Source: Saprospiraceae bacterium (lineage in GTDB: Bacteria > Bacteroidota > Bacteroidia > Chitinophagales > Saprospiraceae). From it: 64,000 nucleotides of DNA. This document shows positions 1-9,030 of the stretch, in pieces. The stretch is from contig JAHDGJ010000008.1 of the NCBI GenBank assembly GCA_020627705.1, positions 1-64,000 of the forward strand. The letters are read 5' to 3'. A program made the translations under genes and the position numbers. Every line of letters starts with the position of its first letter. The stretch's first letter is position 1. The notes below the pieces were generated by a model. That model ran no database searches, was not told where the DNA came from, and saw only the letters and a program-made list of their open reading frames with translations.

Positions 1-2045
1 GCCGCACAGAAACTAAACGTACTCGGATCAACATCATCTACAAAACTTACTGTCGATGCTACACCACATGCGCTGGTTATTGTTCCGCCTGCTGCTATAA
101 ACGCAGCCTCTGTTGTTGCTCCCGCTGGTAAACTGCTCGCACATGTCAAGCCTGTTACATCTGATGGACATGCTATACTTAATCCTGTATTTGATAACGT
201 GATTATTTGCGTGCACTTTGCGCTGTTGCCACATGCATCTATTACTGTATAAACTATATTATATTCCGCTCCATCACAATTGGCTATGCCTGTCATCAAG
301 GTCGGTCCAACTGCCGTTACACTACTAACGCCCAATCCACATTGGGTCGTTGGTACTGGAAGTGTCGTGTCTACTACAATATCTGACTCACACGTTACTG
401 TCGCGTTCGCTGGACAACTTATGCTTGGGGCTAGTATATCTAAAGTGAACGTCTGTGTACAACTTGCACTCAATCCACAATCGTCCGTAGCTGTATAGAC
501 TACCTCGTACATCGAGCCTGGACAATTGGCCATACCGGAAACTAAGGTCGGTCCACTGCTTGTTATCGTCAAATTTGTATCACAGCCATCACTAGCTGTT
601 ACTGTACTTGCATCTACTACAATATCTGACTCACAAGCAACAGTCATATCTGCAGCACAGCTTATATTCGGAGCTACATTATCATCCAAGATAATGTTCG
701 CAGCACAGGTATTTGTATTGCCACAGCCATCTGTCGCTGTAAATGTGACCAACAGTCCACTCGCCTGTGAACAACTCAACCCAGGCAAGGTTCCCAATAC
801 ATAATCATTGCTCAACGTTACGCCGCCACAGCCATCACTGCCACTCACCGTGCCTAACCAAGCACTTATCTCCGCTCCATAATCTCCATCACATTCTAAT
901 ATTAAATCTCCTACTGGTGGACATACTACCATTGGAGCTGTCGTATCTTCTACTGTTATCGTTTGTTCGCAAGTCGACGTATTGCCACAGCCATCCGTGG
1001 CCATCCACGTCCGAGTTATTACTTCCGTATTGCCACACCCCGGTACACTACTGTCCATCGAACTGATCAATATACTTCCTACTGCCGTACAATTGTCCGT
1101 AGCTGTTGCCATTCCTAAGGCGCCTACACTCGTATCTCCACCGCACTCTACCGTGGCATCTGCCGGACAACTAATCACTGGCAATACTGTATCGTCTACT
1201 GTTATCTGCTGTGTAACATCAATGCTGTTATTACAAGCATCCGTTACTCTATATGTTCTGGTAATAATTTCTGGACAAGTACCACTGCTCACATCACTTA
1301 TAAATGCAACCGTTGGAACGGTTGTACAATTGTCAGCTTCATCTGTGACTACAGTAACATCTGGGGTAGGTGCTGAACCACATTGTATCACAATTGGGGC
1401 AGGATTAGATGCCGTTGGGTTTTGGTTGTCCACTACAAATTCGAATAATTGATCGCAAGTGGTCGTCATTGGTGTCCCACAAGCATCCGAAATAGTATAT
1501 GTTCTTGTAAACTGTATTGGACCCGGACCACAAAACGAAAGGGTCGTTGGATCAGGCACATCATTAAATGAGATACTTAGATCTGAAGGGCAATTTCCGT
1601 TTACCGTACCACCTTGTGCTATGAAATCAGCGATACTGGTTGCTCCTGGTGGAACAACACTGGTACATGTTAAGCCCGCTTGATTGGGTGGACAGGAAAT
1701 TGTAGGTGCAACAAGCACAAAATCTTGAGAACAGGATGCCACCTGTCCACAATTATCAGTACCACTAAAAACTACAAAATACGTAGCGCCTACACAATCT
1801 GCCGTTCCCGATAACAACATGGGTGCGCTCGCTGTAATAACAACACCTCCAGTGGCGCAATTATTCGTAAAAGTAGGAGTGAAGGCCATAATATCCATTA
1901 CACATATTGCAGGAATAGCCGTTAGGGTACAATCTATATCAAATACTTGATTGGATACATTATCTAGTTTGTCTTTTTCAAAAGTCGTGAAAGAAAAAGA
2001 TAAAAGAACAGCCAAAAAGGTATAGCAGAATAACCTGAGTTTCAT
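1..2045 (-). CDS. Secreted HYR/Ig-like repeat protein, C-terminus beyond window
   Basis: Reading the minus strand from ATG at 2045 gives at least 681 codons without a stop, running off the left edge. A signal peptide (residues 1-22, hydrophobic after MKLRLF) is followed by tandem cysteine-containing modules of about 80-110 residues with repeated DxCGN, C(P)A(D/N)xTV and TDxCG signatures. This is the hyalin-repeat (HYR) style common in very large Bacteroidetes surface proteins, often exported by T9SS; the C-terminal sorting domain would lie outside the window. Two modules share the CESDIVVD motif and another pair share the CP..xGLTC...GAT...FIA(A/Q)GGT layout. The role is probably adhesive or structural (inference). 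It is divergent from the polysaccharide genes. Codon choice in the modules (ACG, GCG, TTG, GGC) differs from the first ~200 codons and from neighbouring genes. The plus-strand ORFs in this stretch are its shadows. Confidence 0.85.
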   Translation of the reverse strand, partial: MKLRLFCYTFLAVLLSFSFTTFEKDKLDNVSNQVFDIDCTLTAIPAICVMDIMAFTPTFTNNCATGGVVITASAPMLLSGTADCVGATYFVVFSGTDNCGQVASCSQDFVLVAPTISCPPNQAGLTCTSVVPPGATSIADFIAQGGTVNGNCPSDLSISFNDVPDPTTLSFCGPGPIQFTRTYTISDACGTPMTTTCDQLFEFVVDNQNPTASNPAPIVIQCGSAPTPDVTVVTDEADNCTTVPTVAFISDVSSGTCPEIITRTYRVTDACNNSIDVTQQITVDDTVLPVISCPADATVECGGDTSVGALGMATATDNCTAVGSILISSMDSSVPGCGNTEVITRTWMATDGCGNTSTCEQTITVEDTTAPMVVCPPVGDLILECDGDYGAEISAWLGTVSGSDGCGGVTLSNDYVLGTLPGLSCSQASGLLVTFTATDGCGNTNTCAANIILDDNVAPNISCAADMTVACESDIVVDASTVTASDGCDTNLTITSSGPTLVSGMANCPGSMYEVVYTATDDCGLSASCTQTFTLDILAPSISCPANATVTCESDIVVDTTLPVPTTQCGLGVSSVTAVGPTLMTGIANCDGAEYNIVYTVIDACGNSAKCTQIITLSNTGLSIACPSDVTGLTCASSLPAGATTEAAFIAAGGTITSACGVASTVSFVDDVDPSTFSFCA

Positions 2046-2168
2046 AATAAATGATTACTTGATTAATTCCTGCCTTTGGGATACCATTGTGTAAGGTGGA
2101 CCCCAAATAGAAAATTCGTTCGTGTAAGAACTTTGGCTAAATTGTATAGAAGTTGTACTACTAGTGAG

Positions 2169-2176
2169 CAAATATA
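2169..2176 (-). promoter_or_regulatory. Bacteroidetes -7 promoter element for the HYR protein
   Basis: The minus strand reads TATATTTG, an exact match to the TAnnTTTG -7 consensus of Bacteroidetes. It lies about 124 bp upstream of the start at 2045, giving a leader of over 100 nt. The -33 position has TTTC instead of TTTG. The rest of the 203-bp divergent gap (2046-2248) shows no other clear signal. Confidence 0.45.
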
Positions 2177-2248
2177 ATGGAAAGATTACATATTAAAGAA
2201 ATTTGTAATATGTTTTTTATCTAATTATTTAGTCTATACTTTTACTCT

Positions 2249-3679
2249 ATGCGAAATGGCTTCGGCTCAAACATTATACTCGTCCTCTGTATTAATCTAT
2301 TAATCAAGCCAATTTATATTTTTGGCATTGATGCAGAAGTCCAAAATGTTTTGGGAACCAACACCTATGGTCTCTACTTTGCTTTGTTTAATTTTTGCTT
2401 TTTATTTCAGTTTGTTCTTGATCTAGGCATCCAAAATTTTGGATCACGGCACCTTGGAGAAAAGAATTCACGATTAATCGCTTTTTACAATTCTGCTTTT
2501 TCAACTAAGCTTGTGTTAGTCCTTTTGTTTTTAGTATCTATTACACTTGGATACATTGCTCTTGGATTTAATCTAGATAATATTAACCTGCTTTATCTTA
2601 TTGGAGTACAAATGATAATAATGTCATTCGTCTTGTTTTTAAGAGCCATAAATACTGCCTTAGGAAACTTAAGGTCAGAGTCGTATTTCTCTTCTTTGGA
2701 TAAATTCTTATTGCTCTTGGCAATGTCGTATGTGCTCTATCTTTCTCCCTTAAGAGAACAACTCACGCTTAAAACCTTCCTTGTTATACAAATTGGTACT
2801 TCTCTAATCACCTTAGGAATAATAGTGCTTTTTCTCTCACGAAAAAAAATACTCAGCAAACCATCTTTTACTCTTAATGAAAGCACAGGGCTGATTAAAA
2901 AGAGTTTTCCCTTTGCCCTAATCTTATTGACCATGACATTATATACGCGGATGGATGGAGTTATGCTAAAAAAACTAATAGCTGATAACAATTATCAAGC
3001 AGGTGTTTACGCTGCCGGATTTAGAATTGTTGATGCTCTAAATATAATAGGCTTCCTATTTGCTGGATTCTTACTTCCACTTTTTTCTTCCATGACAAAA
3101 AAAGAAGAATGGAACCATTTGTGGAGTTATGCTTTCCGATTACTACTCCCTTTAATATCCATATTATGTTGTAGTGGTATCTTCTATTCAGAAGAAATTA
3201 TGTCTTGGCTCTATTCTGATTATTCTATACAATACTCTACAGTTTTAAAAATACTGGTTTGCTCTTTTTTTGCCAACAGTTTGGGATACCTCTTTGGTGT
3301 ACTACTAACGGCAAAAGCTAATATGTATACGCTTAATATGTATTATTCAATAGGCATTGGCATAAACTTAATTCTCAATTTATTTCTAATTCCTAGCTAT
3401 GGCTCTGTTGGAGCGGCTATAGCCACATTTTTTACGCAATTGATCATTTTAATTTTACTGATCTACCTATCATGTAAGGAATTGAGATTTAAAACATCCT
3501 GGGTTTTGATGCTCAAAAGTTTGTTGTTTGTTATCCTCTCTGCTGCTGTTTTTATTCTAATACAGCACTTTATTCCCTGGCATTGGGTAATCCAAATGTC
3601 ATTTTCAGCTTTGATTTCTTTTCTAGTATCATTTTTGCTTCAAATCCTTAGTGTCAACTATATCAAAGAAATAATATAG
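2249..3679 (+). CDS. Wzx-like polysaccharide flippase (MOP superfamily)
   Basis: 476 residues, almost entirely hydrophobic segments (about 12-14 predicted by eye), with the N-terminal layout of lipid-linked oligosaccharide flippases (IFGIDAEVQNVLGTNTYGLY, then a core with LDLGIQNFGSRHLG). The C-terminal half resembles the polysaccharide biosynthesis C-terminal domain (GYLFGVLLTAKAN, GSVGAAIATFFTQ). The expected role is flipping undecaprenyl-linked repeat units across the inner membrane. It is first of three same-strand genes, with a Wzz-like gene 32 bp downstream and a Wzy/WaaL-like gene after that. No glycosyltransferase is adjacent. The MOP/flippase assignment is good; the substrate is unknown. 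Confidence 0.8.
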   Translation: MRNGFGSNIILVLCINLLIKPIYIFGIDAEVQNVLGTNTYGLYFALFNFCFLFQFVLDLGIQNFGSRHLGEKNSRLIAFYNSAFSTKLVLVLLFLVSITLGYIALGFNLDNINLLYLIGVQMIIMSFVLFLRAINTALGNLRSESYFSSLDKFLLLLAMSYVLYLSPLREQLTLKTFLVIQIGTSLITLGIIVLFLSRKKILSKPSFTLNESTGLIKKSFPFALILLTMTLYTRMDGVMLKKLIADNNYQAGVYAAGFRIVDALNIIGFLFAGFLLPLFSSMTKKEEWNHLWSYAFRLLLPLISILCCSGIFYSEEIMSWLYSDYSIQYSTVLKILVCSFFANSLGYLFGVLLTAKANMYTLNMYYSIGIGINLILNLFLIPSYGSVGAAIATFFTQLIILILLIYLSCKELRFKTSWVLMLKSLLFVILSAAVFILIQHFIPWHWVIQMSFSALISFLVSFLLQILSVNYIKEII

Positions 3680-3711
3680 TTTAATATTGTTTGTTTTAAG
3701 TAGATGAAGGA

Positions 3712-4806
3712 ATGAATCAAAATGAGAATCTAATAGACATACTTGCCATTTTTTACAAGTGGAGAAAGAAAATAATACTGCTTTGTATTATAGCTGCAGT
3801 ATTGAGTGTTTGCTTGTCTTTAACTCTAGATAATTATTATCAGTCAACCACGGTATTCTATGCTGCCAGCCCGGATTTGGCAAAGCCTACTCCTTTGGGT
3901 GCAAACGAGGGAGAAAAAGATTTCTATGGTGAAGAAGAAGACATTGATCGACTTCTTTCCATTGCTGGATCTAGCGAGGTTGTTGATTATCTGATAAGCA
4001 AATATGATTTATACGCCCACTATGACATTGATCCAAACAGTAAAAAAGGACCTGTAAAAATTAGAGAAAAGTTTCAAAAGCTTTACCAAACACTAAAAAC
4101 CAAGTTTGGTGCAATCCAATTGTCAGTGGAAGACAAGGATCCACAACTAGCCTCAAAAATTGCGAACGACGCTAGAAATAAAATTGATCTTATTGCTCAA
4201 CGCCTCATCAAGGATAGCCAAAACCAATTGCTTCAAACCTTTAAAACGAACATAGTTTCTAAAGGAGAAATAATAAAAGTGCTAAGTGATAGCTTATACC
4301 GAACAAGAGAAAAATTTAGTATTTACAATACTGAATCTCAAGGACAGGTGTATGCTGAATTGCTCGCCAAAACGTCTTCTTCTTTAAATGATAAAAGAGC
4401 AAGGCTTAAAATTTATCAATCCGCAGCAGCTTTGCAAGATTCTGTTCAGTACCTGACTGCCGCAATCAAAGGCTTAGAAAACCAACAAAGATCTTTAAAC
4501 GATCAAGTGAACTGGTTTAATAAAGGTTTAGCACATGTTATGAATTTAGAGTTCGAGCAAAAAGACTTTGCCAAGCAATTGTCTTTAGACAAAGAAAGAT
4601 ATAAACAACTTCAAGCTGCATACAATACGCCTTTTAGCAGTATACATGTCGTAGAAAAAGCAGAAACACCTATAGACAAATCAAGGCCAAAACGCTCTAT
4701 AATTGTTCTGAGCGCTCTCCTTTTGACCTTCGTTTTTTCTTTGTTGTTTATTCTCTTTTTAGAAGGTTATAGATCTTTGGATTGGGATAAAATTAAGGGC
4801 AAATAA
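3712..4806 (+). CDS. Wzz-like polysaccharide chain-length/export protein
   Basis: 364 residues with the classic Wzz/PCP topology: short cytoplasmic N-terminus, TM1 (about 20-40), a long periplasmic part with a coiled-coil-rich middle (about 150-300), a proline-containing stretch (ETPIDKSRPKRS) directly before TM2 (about 330-352), and a short cytoplasmic tail. There is no Walker motif or tyrosine-kinase domain, so it is a PCP-1/LPS-type co-polymerase rather than a BY-kinase. It probably sets the chain length of the polymer made by the downstream polymerase. It ends 5 bp before the next gene, so the two are surely co-transcribed. Confidence 0.78.
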   Translation: MNQNENLIDILAIFYKWRKKIILLCIIAAVLSVCLSLTLDNYYQSTTVFYAASPDLAKPTPLGANEGEKDFYGEEEDIDRLLSIAGSSEVVDYLISKYDLYAHYDIDPNSKKGPVKIREKFQKLYQTLKTKFGAIQLSVEDKDPQLASKIANDARNKIDLIAQRLIKDSQNQLLQTFKTNIVSKGEIIKVLSDSLYRTREKFSIYNTESQGQVYAELLAKTSSSLNDKRARLKIYQSAAALQDSVQYLTAAIKGLENQQRSLNDQVNWFNKGLAHVMNLEFEQKDFAKQLSLDKERYKQLQAAYNTPFSSIHVVEKAETPIDKSRPKRSIIVLSALLLTFVFSLLFILFLEGYRSLDWDKIKGK

Positions 4807-4811
4807 TTTTT

Positions 4812-6248
4812 GTGAATTTATCTATTGAACAAATATTTTGGTCTTTCGCTACTTTACTTTTAAGTACAATCGCACTATTTGTTCTGACCCAACAATATGC
4901 AATATTGCTTGTTCCTGGAGTTGTATTGTTTGCCTTGCTTTGTATAACAGATTACACAAAAATTTATTTTTTATTTTTTGCTTGTATCCCCTTCTCGGTT
5001 GAACTCTTTTTTGACAATGGCTTAGGCACCGATCTGCCAACAGAACCCATTGCGTTAATTCTTATGGGTATTGCTGCAGTTCTATTCCTACATAAATTTT
5101 CATCGATACCTGCTAGCTACGTGACTCATCCCATCACAATAATTCTTTCCCTTCATTTATCTTGGATATTTTTTTCAAGTTTGTTTGCCACCAACACAAC
5201 GATATCCTTTAAGTACTTTTTGGCCAAACTTTGGTATGTAATCCCCTTTTGGGGTTTAAGTCTTTTCTTTATTCGAAAAAGGCAAACACTAGAAACAGCT
5301 CTAAAAATTTTAATTGTTTCCCTTACACTGGTCGTCGGGATCATTCTCATTCGACATGCTGGTATGGATTTTTCATTTAAAATGGCAAATAAGTCGGCAC
5401 ATCCCATGTTTAGAAACCATGTGATTTATGCTTCACTCTTGGTTCTAATTCTCCCTTTTGTTTGGTATTTTTTCAAAAATTCATCAAAAAAATCACTTTG
5501 GGTTTCAATGGCGAGTATTATGCTTTTGGGGATTTATTTTAGTTACACCAGAGCGGCTTATGCCTCAATATTTATTCTATTAGGGGCCTATTTTGTTATC
5601 AAATACAAAATGACAAAAATTGTTGTTTTTGCATCATTTTGTATTGGCTTATTGCTTGTTACAGGTTTGATAAAAGACAATAAGTATTTAGATTTTGCAC
5701 CAGAATACAAAAAAACCGTTACCCATTATAAGTTCGACAATTTGATTGAGGCAACGTATAAACTTGAAGATATATCTACTATGGAAAGAGTTTATCGTTG
5801 GGTTGCAGGAGTTCAAATGGTAAAAGACAAACCATTGTTAGGCTTCGGACCGGGTTGTTTTCATGATAATTATAAAGACTATGTGGTCAGTAGCTTCCGA
5901 ACCTATGTGAGCAACAATCCGGATAAATCGGGTATTCACAATTATTTTTTCATGACATGGGTAGAACAAGGTGTATTTGGGCTATTCTTGATTTTACTTC
6001 TTTGTATTTATCCTATCATTTATGGTGAGAATCTCTATCATCGTCTAGCGAGTGCAAGGGATAAAGAAATGCTCATGGCAGCCATACTTTTTCTTGTTGG
6101 TTTTGATGCCATTTTATTGATTAATGACTTAATAGAAACAGACAAATTGGGTTCTTTGTTTTGGTTGAACTTGGCAATTATTACTTCAATTGGAGTGAAG
6201 CATGCTCAAGAAAACCCTAAGCATCTGGAAGCAACCTCCAGTCATTAA
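4812..6248 (+). CDS. O-antigen ligase/polymerase family membrane protein (Wzy/WaaL-like)
   Basis: 478 residues with about 11-12 membrane segments and the Wzy_C/O-antigen-ligase signature near residues 325-350 (ERVYRWVAGVQMVKDKPLLG then FGPGCF), followed by the loop motif HNYFFMTWVEQGVFGL. Start is GTG at 4812, 5 bp after the Wzz-like stop; no ATG gives a better N-terminus. The family polymerises repeat units or ligates polymer to an acceptor; sequence alone does not separate the two, but the flippase and Wzz-like neighbours favour polymerase. Its 3' end overlaps the convergent AsmA-like gene by 32 bp. Confidence 0.75.
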   Translation: MNLSIEQIFWSFATLLLSTIALFVLTQQYAILLVPGVVLFALLCITDYTKIYFLFFACIPFSVELFFDNGLGTDLPTEPIALILMGIAAVLFLHKFSSIPASYVTHPITIILSLHLSWIFFSSLFATNTTISFKYFLAKLWYVIPFWGLSLFFIRKRQTLETALKILIVSLTLVVGIILIRHAGMDFSFKMANKSAHPMFRNHVIYASLLVLILPFVWYFFKNSSKKSLWVSMASIMLLGIYFSYTRAAYASIFILLGAYFVIKYKMTKIVVFASFCIGLLLVTGLIKDNKYLDFAPEYKKTVTHYKFDNLIEATYKLEDISTMERVYRWVAGVQMVKDKPLLGFGPGCFHDNYKDYVVSSFRTYVSNNPDKSGIHNYFFMTWVEQGVFGLFLILLLCIYPIIYGENLYHRLASARDKEMLMAAILFLVGFDAILLINDLIETDKLGSLFWLNLAIITSIGVKHAQENPKHLEATSSH

Positions 6249-8175
6249 GATCTTGTAAAACCGGCGTATTGCCAAACTCGTTTAAAAGGGTTTTGAATAT
6301 TTCCCTTTTGGTATTTTTGCTTTGTCTAAACTGTTTTTTTACTCTTTCTTTATCTGAAAGCATCTCGAATTCTGATCCTTGGCCTTGAATTACATAGTAC
6401 ATGTTCCACCAACCTTTTCTTCGAGCATTGCTTTTTTTTCTGCCTAATTTTCTGGCTAATACATCTGAAGCATTTAGTTGAATGTTGTAAACAAACTTGT
6501 TGTTAATGTCATGAAAGCCAGATAGTGAGATGTTTGCAGCATTGTTGTTAATGAACATCATAGGTATAGACAAAAAATCACCTTTCCATTCAATCAAGTT
6601 GCTACAATTTTCGAATCTAATATCCATCAAATCATCCAAAGAGATGTATTTAGAAAAGTCTTCCATCATTTTTAAGTCTGTTAGTTTGCCCTTCTCAAAA
6701 GCCAGAGCCAATTTTGCCGTGGACTTGTTTTTGTTAATTTCATTTTCTGGAGAAATATAAAAATCTAGTAGGCCATGCCCACTAAGCTCACCATCCAAAT
6801 TATCAGATGTTATCATTTCTTGTCCAAGGTTTTCCCATTCATCTAATACTTCTTCCACTTCAAGTTCTTTAAAAGAACTTTTGCACCGAAAGTGTAATTC
6901 CTCGTTTTGCTTTATACTTCCTTCAGCCATGATTTCGCCTCGAAAGGTGTTCATTTGGGCATCAAAGGTTAGTTCTTTGTCTTCAAATTTTGTAGTTCCA
7001 ATAATCTTTTTGCCCCTCCATTTGCCATGTTCTATTTTATTGAAGTTAAAATCACAGATCGCAGCTATGTTTATTGCTTCTGACTCTGATGTGTCTTGGA
7101 GCATATCCAAAATATCATCAACATATAGTTCGTCTGATTGTAAAGAACCTTTTAATAAATATCTAGATGGTTCCTTTATTACGTCGCCATCAAACTCGAT
7201 TTCAGAATTGCCGAATCGTGCCTTTAACTTATCTGTTGACAAAACGTAATCCTTCAATTCTAGTTTTCTAGCACTAATTGTGCATTCCACACCAGCATTT
7301 AAAAAATCCAAATTCCTGATTTTCAGTTGACCTTCTTTAAATGCGGATTTTCCATCCATAGGAACAATTACTTTGGATAATTCTACCAAACCATCCGTGA
7401 TCCTCCAATTTGGCAAACAACAATCCAACATGCTTCCTTCTACTTCCCCATTGAGCTCAAGTGCCTCTTTATTGATTACTACCTCAAGCTCAGTATTGTT
7501 TTCATAAAAATATACGGTGCCTAAAGGATTAAAAGCATCATTTAAATCCGAATCATTTAAAGTCATTTCCAATTTAAGTTCCTTCTCAAAAGCATAGTTG
7601 ACGTCCTCAACGACTACTTTGGAAGGCTTAAACAATAAATCTCCTTTGAATGAAAATTCTTCTCTCCATTCTAAAGAGCCTTTAAACTGTTGTAGCGTCC
7701 CGAACAATTCCGTTTTCAAATCAGGATCTACATAAGAAACATCTATGTTTGAAAGACTCAGCTTTTTTAGATCAAAATTTGGCGCATTGCCTTGGATGTT
7801 GGCCTTTTTGTTTTGATTTTCTGATTTAAAAAATGACATTTTGCCATTGGACAAAACCAAATCTTTAACATCAAGAATTTCAGAGGTCAAACTAGACAAT
7901 CCAACGATTAGCTCAAGGTTGTTGGCAGACAAGGCATATTTGTCGGCTCTTTCTTCGATACTCACATTTTTCGCTTCAATACTTAAGTTGGGAAAGCTTG
8001 AAAAAGCAGTAACGCTTAGATCCTCCGCATTTAACTCGATTCCCAATTCATTAGATATCGTTGTTCTTGCTTTTTCAACCAATTGGTCTTCAAATACAAA
8101 AGCAGCGACTACGAGCAAAAGTAAAACTGCAATCAGGATACCACTAAACCATAAAAAAAACTTTCTTAGCCGCAT
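6217..8175 (-). CDS. AsmA-like envelope protein
   Basis: 652 residues from ATG at 8175 (a TTG three codons upstream is possible but less likely). One N-terminal membrane anchor (about 7-30) is followed by a long beta-rich region with the AsmA N-terminal pattern (VEKARTTISNELGIELNAEDLSV, then FSSFPNLSIEAKNVSI) and a C-terminal AsmA_2-like repeat region. AsmA/TamB-like proteins are thought to bridge the periplasm and move lipids; that role is inferred here. It is convergent with the polymerase-like gene and reads away from the tRNA. Confidence 0.72.
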   Translation of the reverse strand: MRLRKFFLWFSGILIAVLLLLVVAAFVFEDQLVEKARTTISNELGIELNAEDLSVTAFSSFPNLSIEAKNVSIEERADKYALSANNLELIVGLSSLTSEILDVKDLVLSNGKMSFFKSENQNKKANIQGNAPNFDLKKLSLSNIDVSYVDPDLKTELFGTLQQFKGSLEWREEFSFKGDLLFKPSKVVVEDVNYAFEKELKLEMTLNDSDLNDAFNPLGTVYFYENNTELEVVINKEALELNGEVEGSMLDCCLPNWRITDGLVELSKVIVPMDGKSAFKEGQLKIRNLDFLNAGVECTISARKLELKDYVLSTDKLKARFGNSEIEFDGDVIKEPSRYLLKGSLQSDELYVDDILDMLQDTSESEAINIAAICDFNFNKIEHGKWRGKKIIGTTKFEDKELTFDAQMNTFRGEIMAEGSIKQNEELHFRCKSSFKELEVEEVLDEWENLGQEMITSDNLDGELSGHGLLDFYISPENEINKNKSTAKLALAFEKGKLTDLKMMEDFSKYISLDDLMDIRFENCSNLIEWKGDFLSIPMMFINNNAANISLSGFHDINNKFVYNIQLNASDVLARKLGRKKSNARRKGWWNMYYVIQGQGSEFEMLSDKERVKKQFRQSKNTKREIFKTLLNEFGNTPVLQDLNDWRLLPDA

Positions 8176-8217
8176 AAAAGACAAATTTATTTAATGCTGA
8201 TCATTAAATAAATAAAA

Positions 8218-8249
8218 TTTGCGCAGAACATAGTATGCGTTTATATTTG
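8218..8249 (+). promoter_or_regulatory. Promoter of tRNA-Val (TTTG-N20-TATATTTG)
   Basis: TTTG at 8218-8221, 20 bp, then TATATTTG at 8242-8249: both boxes match the Bacteroidetes -33/-7 consensus with near-ideal spacing. The tRNA begins 15 bp after the -7 box. This is the cleanest promoter I found in the window and supports the lineage call. Confidence 0.8.
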
Positions 8250-8264
8250 CATTCCTTTTGAAAA

Positions 8265-8339
8265 GGGCGATTAGCTCAGTTGGTTCAGAGCACCTCGTTT
8301 ACACCGAGGGGGTCGGGAGTTCGAGTCTCTCATCGCCCA
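8265..8339 (+). tRNA. tRNA-Val (anticodon TAC)
   Basis: Full cloverleaf by eye: acceptor GGGCGAT/ATCGCCC, D-arm GCTC/GAGC, anticodon stem CCTCG/CGAGG around loop TTTACAC with anticodon TAC (8299-8301 region), and T-arm GGGAG/CTCTC with loop TTCGAGT. Discriminator A at 8339; CCA is not encoded. It has its own promoter upstream and a strong terminator 9 bp downstream, so it is a monocistronic tRNA. Confidence 0.96.
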
Positions 8340-8348
8340 CTTTAATTA

Positions 8349-8381
8349 GCCAGTGTAATACATATTACATTGGCTTTTTTT
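8349..8381 (+). terminator. Intrinsic terminator after tRNA-Val
   Basis: An 11-bp stem (GCCAGTGTAAT / ATTACATTGGC, one G-T pair) with a 4-nt loop is followed by seven T. It sits 9 bp after the tRNA and ends that transcript. Confidence 0.88.
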
Positions 8382-8459
8382 GTGGGTTCCGCTTAAATCC
8401 AAGTCAATACAATAAGAACAGTTGCTTTTACGGATTAAAACCAACTTAGTCTTTAAGTG

Positions 8460-8978
8460 ATGAAGCATACGCTAACACCCTTACTTGTGTTGTTTTCTTG
8501 GTTTTGTTTTGGGCAAAACTGCCAATTAAGTATAGATCAAAACTCTTTAATTAACAATTGGGTAATAAAAAAAACAGAATTCGTCCATTTGGGCTTTGAT
8601 GCAGAGGGGTATAATTATTATGCTGCGTTGTATTCTATAGGACCTCACAAATACGTTTGTATTTCGTCCACTTCAAAATATTTTTGTTTGGCTAGCAATA
8701 CTAGTCGGATTCTATGTAAGCTTGGTGAAGAATCTTGTTCCATGCCATATTTAGAAAATACTGCCTGTGGTAAAAAAGAATGGGCTTTTGATTTATCACA
8801 CTCTGAGGTCAAAAGCGCATCAGGTCAAACACTTCCAAAAGATATCCTCACTTTTTTAAACTCTAAAAATTTGGCTGGACTCGTTTTATTTACCCAAGAT
8901 GGTATGATTGACGTTAGCCTTTCTGCTGAAGGAAAAATGCTCTTTAGAAGATATTTAAAATGTATCAATTCTGAGTAG
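8460..8978 (+). CDS. Small secreted protein of unknown function
   Basis: 172 residues from ATG at 8460 (a GTG one codon earlier is possible). Signal peptide MKHTLTPLLVLFSWFCFGQ with cleavage likely before N-C. The mature part has many cysteines (about ten), which suggests disulfide bonding in the periplasm or outside the cell. I do not recognise the family. It lies alone between tRNA-Val and fumarylacetoacetase. Confidence 0.65.
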   Translation: MKHTLTPLLVLFSWFCFGQNCQLSIDQNSLINNWVIKKTEFVHLGFDAEGYNYYAALYSIGPHKYVCISSTSKYFCLASNTSRILCKLGEESCSMPYLENTACGKKEWAFDLSHSEVKSASGQTLPKDILTFLNSKNLAGLVLFTQDGMIDVSLSAEGKMLFRRYLKCINSE

Positions 8979-9030
8979 GCAAGATATTTTAGCCATATCC
9001 TTACCTTCGCCCCAACATTAATAATAGGAT

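Noticed and set aside
361-640. Short spaced repeats that could suggest a CRISPR array
   Set aside because: Only two copies 243 bp apart, in frame, encoding the same protein motif; they are protein-module repeats.
280-1683. Several plus-strand ORFs of 70-156 codons
   Set aside because: They are shadows of the continuous minus-strand HYR reading frame, with no signal or domain of their own.
8258-8449. 63-codon plus-strand ORF
   Set aside because: It covers the tRNA-Val gene and its terminator.
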